Source: Basidiobolus heterosporus B8920 | Lineage: Eukaryota > Basidiobolomycota > Basidiobolomycetes > Basidiobolales > Basidiobolaceae | DNA length: 12,268 nucleotides | Direction of reading: 5' to 3' | Assembly (NCBI GenBank): GCA_000697455.1 | Contig: JNET01026183.1 | Location: 1 to 12,268 of the forward strand | Part shown: piece after piece, positions 9,889 to 12,268 of the stretch | How positions within the stretch are numbered: position 1 is the stretch's first letter | Layout of the letters: each line of letters begins with the position of its first letter | The notes under the pieces: model-generated | The model's input: the letters and a program-made list of their open reading frames with translations, nothing else | What the model was told of the DNA's origin: nothing | Database searches by the model: none | Made by a program: the position numbers and the translations under genes

Positions 9889-11670
9889 ATGAGTACAGAA
9901 GGTATGGTCCTAACCCTAGCCCTAACTCTGGTATATTAATAGCAAGAATATTAGATAATTTCTAACTCCCTGGTTTGAATAGAGTTCTTTTTGAAGCCTG
10001 AGAATGCTGAGTGGGTTTGTTCCTCTAACAACGCGTTGCAGCTGAAACTAGGTGAATTTGGATTTTATTTCGCGTTTTATTCAAGTTCATTCATTCAACA
10101 GTATCATCTCTTGGCATTCCAGTGAAACCCCCAGCCAACCAAAGCGAAATCTTCCACCCTTCTTTCACGTATCCTCTATTCGGAGAGGCAGAGCAATTTT
10201 ATGGCTACAAGAATTTGAAAGTGAAGGTATTGGCTATGTTTATTAAGGGGTTGAAAGCAAACCTATATTAATCCTCAAGTTAGCTTCATTACGCTTCCGG
10301 CTCCTTAGCCACCTATCTCGGAGTTGAGTTTTCTGAGACTCTAGGCACGAAACAAGGTGCAACCGAAATCGAGCCTGAGCTTTTGGAACATCTTGGTGAA
10401 GGTATCCTACGAAATACACCTTGTGCTGAGGAGTACTCGTTAATATTTTCGTTTTTGTTAGGAGTTTATTCGAATTATGATATGTTCATGACCAAAGTAA
10501 AAGAGGATTACGAGAAATTCAAGCCAGTCGGGGAAAAGATTCACGAGTATCAATGTAAGGGAGCGAAATATCCCGAGAATGTTCAAGAACATTGCTTTGA
10601 AATCTACAAGGTCCGATATTCAGATTAAAGCAACGACGTTACGCACTAAATAACCAGAGTTCTTTAAAAGGCCAGCTTCAAGACGCCTGGGTTCAAGGAG
10701 TACCATCGTCGTTTACAGCTTTTTGCTCTTTTCTACATTGAGGGGGCATCATATATCGAAGAGGATGATGATAGATGGGAAATCGCGTTAATGTAAGGCC
10801 TTCGAAATCCAGTACAGTCTCAACAATCATAGAGACTCAAATTTTTTACTAGCTACGAAAAACTCAAGATTGACGGGGTTACATCGTATCACATTGTTGG
10901 CTATTGTACCATGTACCAGTACTTCTACTTTCCTGACAAAATCCGAATGAGAATTAGCCAATTCTTAATCCTTCCACCCTATCGCAAGTTAGGCCATGCT
11001 AGTATGTGTCGAGAGAGTCCCATGTTCCATACTTTAATCATTGACAACGTTCTTTTGCAGACGTACTTTACAACACATTGTATCAAGAGTTCTTGGGTAG
11101 AAGTGACATTGTGGAGCTTACAGGTATTAGCGAGCCATATCCCATTTCGTTCTCTCCGAATTAATCCGATTTCCTTCTTCGTTAGTCGAAGACCCCAACG
11201 AAGCATTTTCGGATCTTAGAGATAGATGCGATCTTCGATTCTTGATGTCCAAAGGTACATTTGAAGGTCTCAGTGCCCCCGTAGACAAAACAGTTTTGGA
11301 TTCCATCAAAAAGCAATACAAATTGCATAAGGTACTTATAGTATTGGTCGACTTGGGATAACGACCTCCGCTAATCCCCCTTTCATTCAGCGTCAAGCCA
11401 GTAGATTGTTGGAGATGGCATTGCTGAAAAAACTAGACAAGCGTAACTCTAAAGCAGCCCGAGCCTATCGTTTGTACGTAAAGGCTAGATTGTACAGATT
11501 TAACGAGGTTAGTGCTTAACATGTTCGTTCTTCTCCTGTCCGCCACACACTGACGCGATTTGTTGCAGGAGGCACTCAGTTCCATGGATTATAACGATCG
11601 TTTGGTGAAACTAGAGGAGACCTATCGAAGCGTAGAAGAAGATTACTATAGATTGTTAAATTCTCTTTGA
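9889..11670 (+). CDS. HAT1: Histone acetyltransferase type B catalytic subunit
   Basis: Eleven exons: 9889-9901, 9983-10051, 10102-10226, 10284-10401, 10462-10610, 10671-10792, 10853-11001, 11061-11123, 11186-11331, 11391-11507 and 11569-11670. Ten introns of 50-81 nt; the 390-residue product matches family size. HAT1 acetylates new histone H4 on Lys5 and Lys12 before deposition, usually with a WD40 partner (Hat2). Landmarks: FHPSFTYPLFGEAEQFYGYK (45-64), FKPVGEKIHEY in exon 5, PGFKEYHRRLQLF (164-176), IEGASYIEEDDDRW, acetyl-CoA motif ISQFLILPPYRKLGHAN (233-249) and VEDPNEAF (270-277) with Glu271 matching the catalytic glutamate region. The GNAT Q/R-x-x-G-x-G/A signature is R243-K-L-G246-H-A248. 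The C-terminal helical extension is complete. Exon 1 is only 13 nt (MSTE plus one base), fixed by frame. Intron 3 uses the second of two nearby AGs, and intron 4 is stop-free and in frame. Confidence 0.95.
9909..9926 (+). repeat. Telomere-like CCCTAA motif in HAT1 intron 1
   Basis: CCTAACCCTAGCCCTAAC: three CCCTAA-type units, one with a single change, starting eight bases into the first intron. It is the complement of the G-rich motif found between ATP2 and TPA1. Position next to the start codon would suit a promoter-proximal protein site, such as one for a TTAGGG-binding Myb factor (Tbf1 type in yeasts), which is inference. Confidence 0.6.
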
Positions 11671-11712
11671 ATGTTTAGAAAATCTCTTACCCATCGGATT
11701 TATTTGTACAGT

Positions 11713-11718
11713 AATAAA
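11713..11718 (+). terminator. Poly(A) signal of HAT1
   Basis: AATAAA begins 43 bases after the HAT1 stop codon in an AT-rich stretch, well placed for cleavage before the PRO1 promoter. Confidence 0.55.
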
Positions 11719-11825
11719 GGAATATTCAAATCACAGATGATCCTGAACATCCGATTCCTTATTTATCATTTGTGAAGGGGACAACTTTTAGCCACAGCAA
11801 TTCGTTCCCAATGTGGTTTTTTTTA

Positions 11826-11862
11826 CCCATCTTACCACCCATCTCACTCATCTCACCCATCT
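11826..11862 (+). promoter_or_regulatory. CCCATCT-rich tract upstream of PRO1
   Basis: Four near-identical heptamers, CCCATCT at 11826, 11838 and 11856 and CTCATCT at 11847, spaced 12, 9 and 9 bases, ending about 41 bases before the PRO1 start codon. Pyrimidine-rich tracts just upstream of transcription starts are common in fungal promoters. It could be a start-site element, a repeated factor site or a decayed minisatellite. Confidence 0.45.
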
Positions 11863-11903
11863 CTTTATAGTTTAGCTCCCAGATATCGCTTGCTCAAGTG
11901 ACT

Positions 11904-12268
11904 ATGACTTTGACTAATAGTGTTAGACATGGAAGACACGGAGGTCTTACCATAGTACTGAAGCTTGGTACCTCCTCGATCTGTGATGAGGTCACCCACT
12001 TCCCTCTGTTGGCCACCTTGTCCAGTCTGGTTGAGACCATCATCAGGCTGCAGAAAATGGGCCACCGCGTTGTGTTGGTTACTAGTGGTGCCGTTGGTGT
12101 AGGCTTAAGAAGACTCGATCTCCCAACCAAACCTTCTGAACTGGCCAAAAAGCAGGTACCACCACTTTACTCGACCATCACGAAACCTTCCACCAACCTT
12201 TTTCAATGTTAGGCCATCGCTGCCGTTGGCCAAGGTAGACTCATGAGTTTGTATGATAATTTGTTCGG
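11904..12268 (+). CDS. PRO1: Glutamate 5-kinase, N-terminal part (cut by window edge)
   Basis: Exon 1 is 11904-12155 (84 codons); after a 57-nt phase-0 intron, exon 2 starts at 12213 and runs off the window, giving 102 residues here. The enzyme phosphorylates the gamma-carboxyl of glutamate with ATP, the first step of proline synthesis, and is usually feedback-inhibited by proline. Amino acid kinase landmarks seen are IVLKLGTSS (Lys20 for phosphate binding), the central KMGHRVVLVTSGAVGVGLRR (51-70), and, past the splice, AIAAVGQGRLM. These match yeast Pro1 in order and spacing. The start is the ATG in ACTATGACT; no ATG lies upstream in frame before a stop. Whether the C-terminal PUA domain is present, or a fusion with glutamyl-phosphate reductase exists, lies outside the window. 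Confidence 0.93.

Noticed and set aside
10440-10461. A 29-nt micro-intron starting at GTACTC within the HAT1 exon 4-5 region
   Set aside because: It shares its acceptor with the preferred 60-nt intron but would be half the size of every other intron here, and its product fits the family less well.
10911-11396. Open frames on both strands (75-102 codons) across HAT1 exons 7-9
   Set aside because: They read through HAT1 introns or on its opposite strand; the spliced HAT1 protein explains the conservation.

Overview
The window is a compact eukaryotic nuclear segment that is almost certainly fungal. All seven protein-coding genes have orthologue-grade similarity to conserved fungal proteins. Introns are short (50-107 nt), GT-AG, and occur in every gene. 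Spacing between genes is mostly under 1 kb. Intron density is uneven: one in the monooxygenase, one in ATP2, two each in ATP16 and the Ofd1/Tpa1 gene, five in ECM31, ten in HAT1. This density, together with TTAGGG-like motifs, suggests an early-diverging filamentous lineage (Mucoromycota-like) rather than a budding yeast, but that placement is inference only.

Layout. 1-1049 is a gene-free AT-rich stretch with a degenerate direct repeat. 1050-2219 (+) is an FAD-dependent monooxygenase. 2370-3009 (-) is the F1-ATP synthase delta subunit (ATP16), and 3515-5184 (+) is the F1 beta subunit (ATP2); they are head to head across a 505-bp spacer. 5455-7226 (-) is an Ofd1/Tpa1/OGFOD1-type 2-oxoglutarate dioxygenase, tail to tail with ATP2. 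7711-9026 (-) is ketopantoate hydroxymethyltransferase (ECM31/PanB) with a mitochondrial presequence. 9027-9888 is a divergent spacer with two minisatellites and one doubtful small ORF. 9889-11670 (+) is the type B histone acetyltransferase HAT1. From 11904 (+) the window enters glutamate 5-kinase (PRO1), which is cut by the right edge.

How the genes relate. ATP2 and ATP16 encode subunits of the same F1 complex from opposite sides of one shared promoter region; this is the clearest functional pairing here. ATP2, ATP16 and ECM31 all begin with an Arg-rich presequence ending in R-x-aromatic followed by A or S, the R-3 type of mitochondrial processing site. The other genes (translation/hypoxia oxygenase, histone acetylation, proline synthesis) look like ordinary fungal neighbours and not a pathway cluster.

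I found no transposon, viral remnant, CRISPR array, tRNA or rRNA gene. The gene models were built by hand from splice signals and protein-family continuity, and each one stays in frame over its full length. I see no previously undescribed system. The best leads are the head-to-head F1 pair, an in-frame stop-free HAT1 intron, and clusters of telomere-like or tandem repeats in non-coding DNA.
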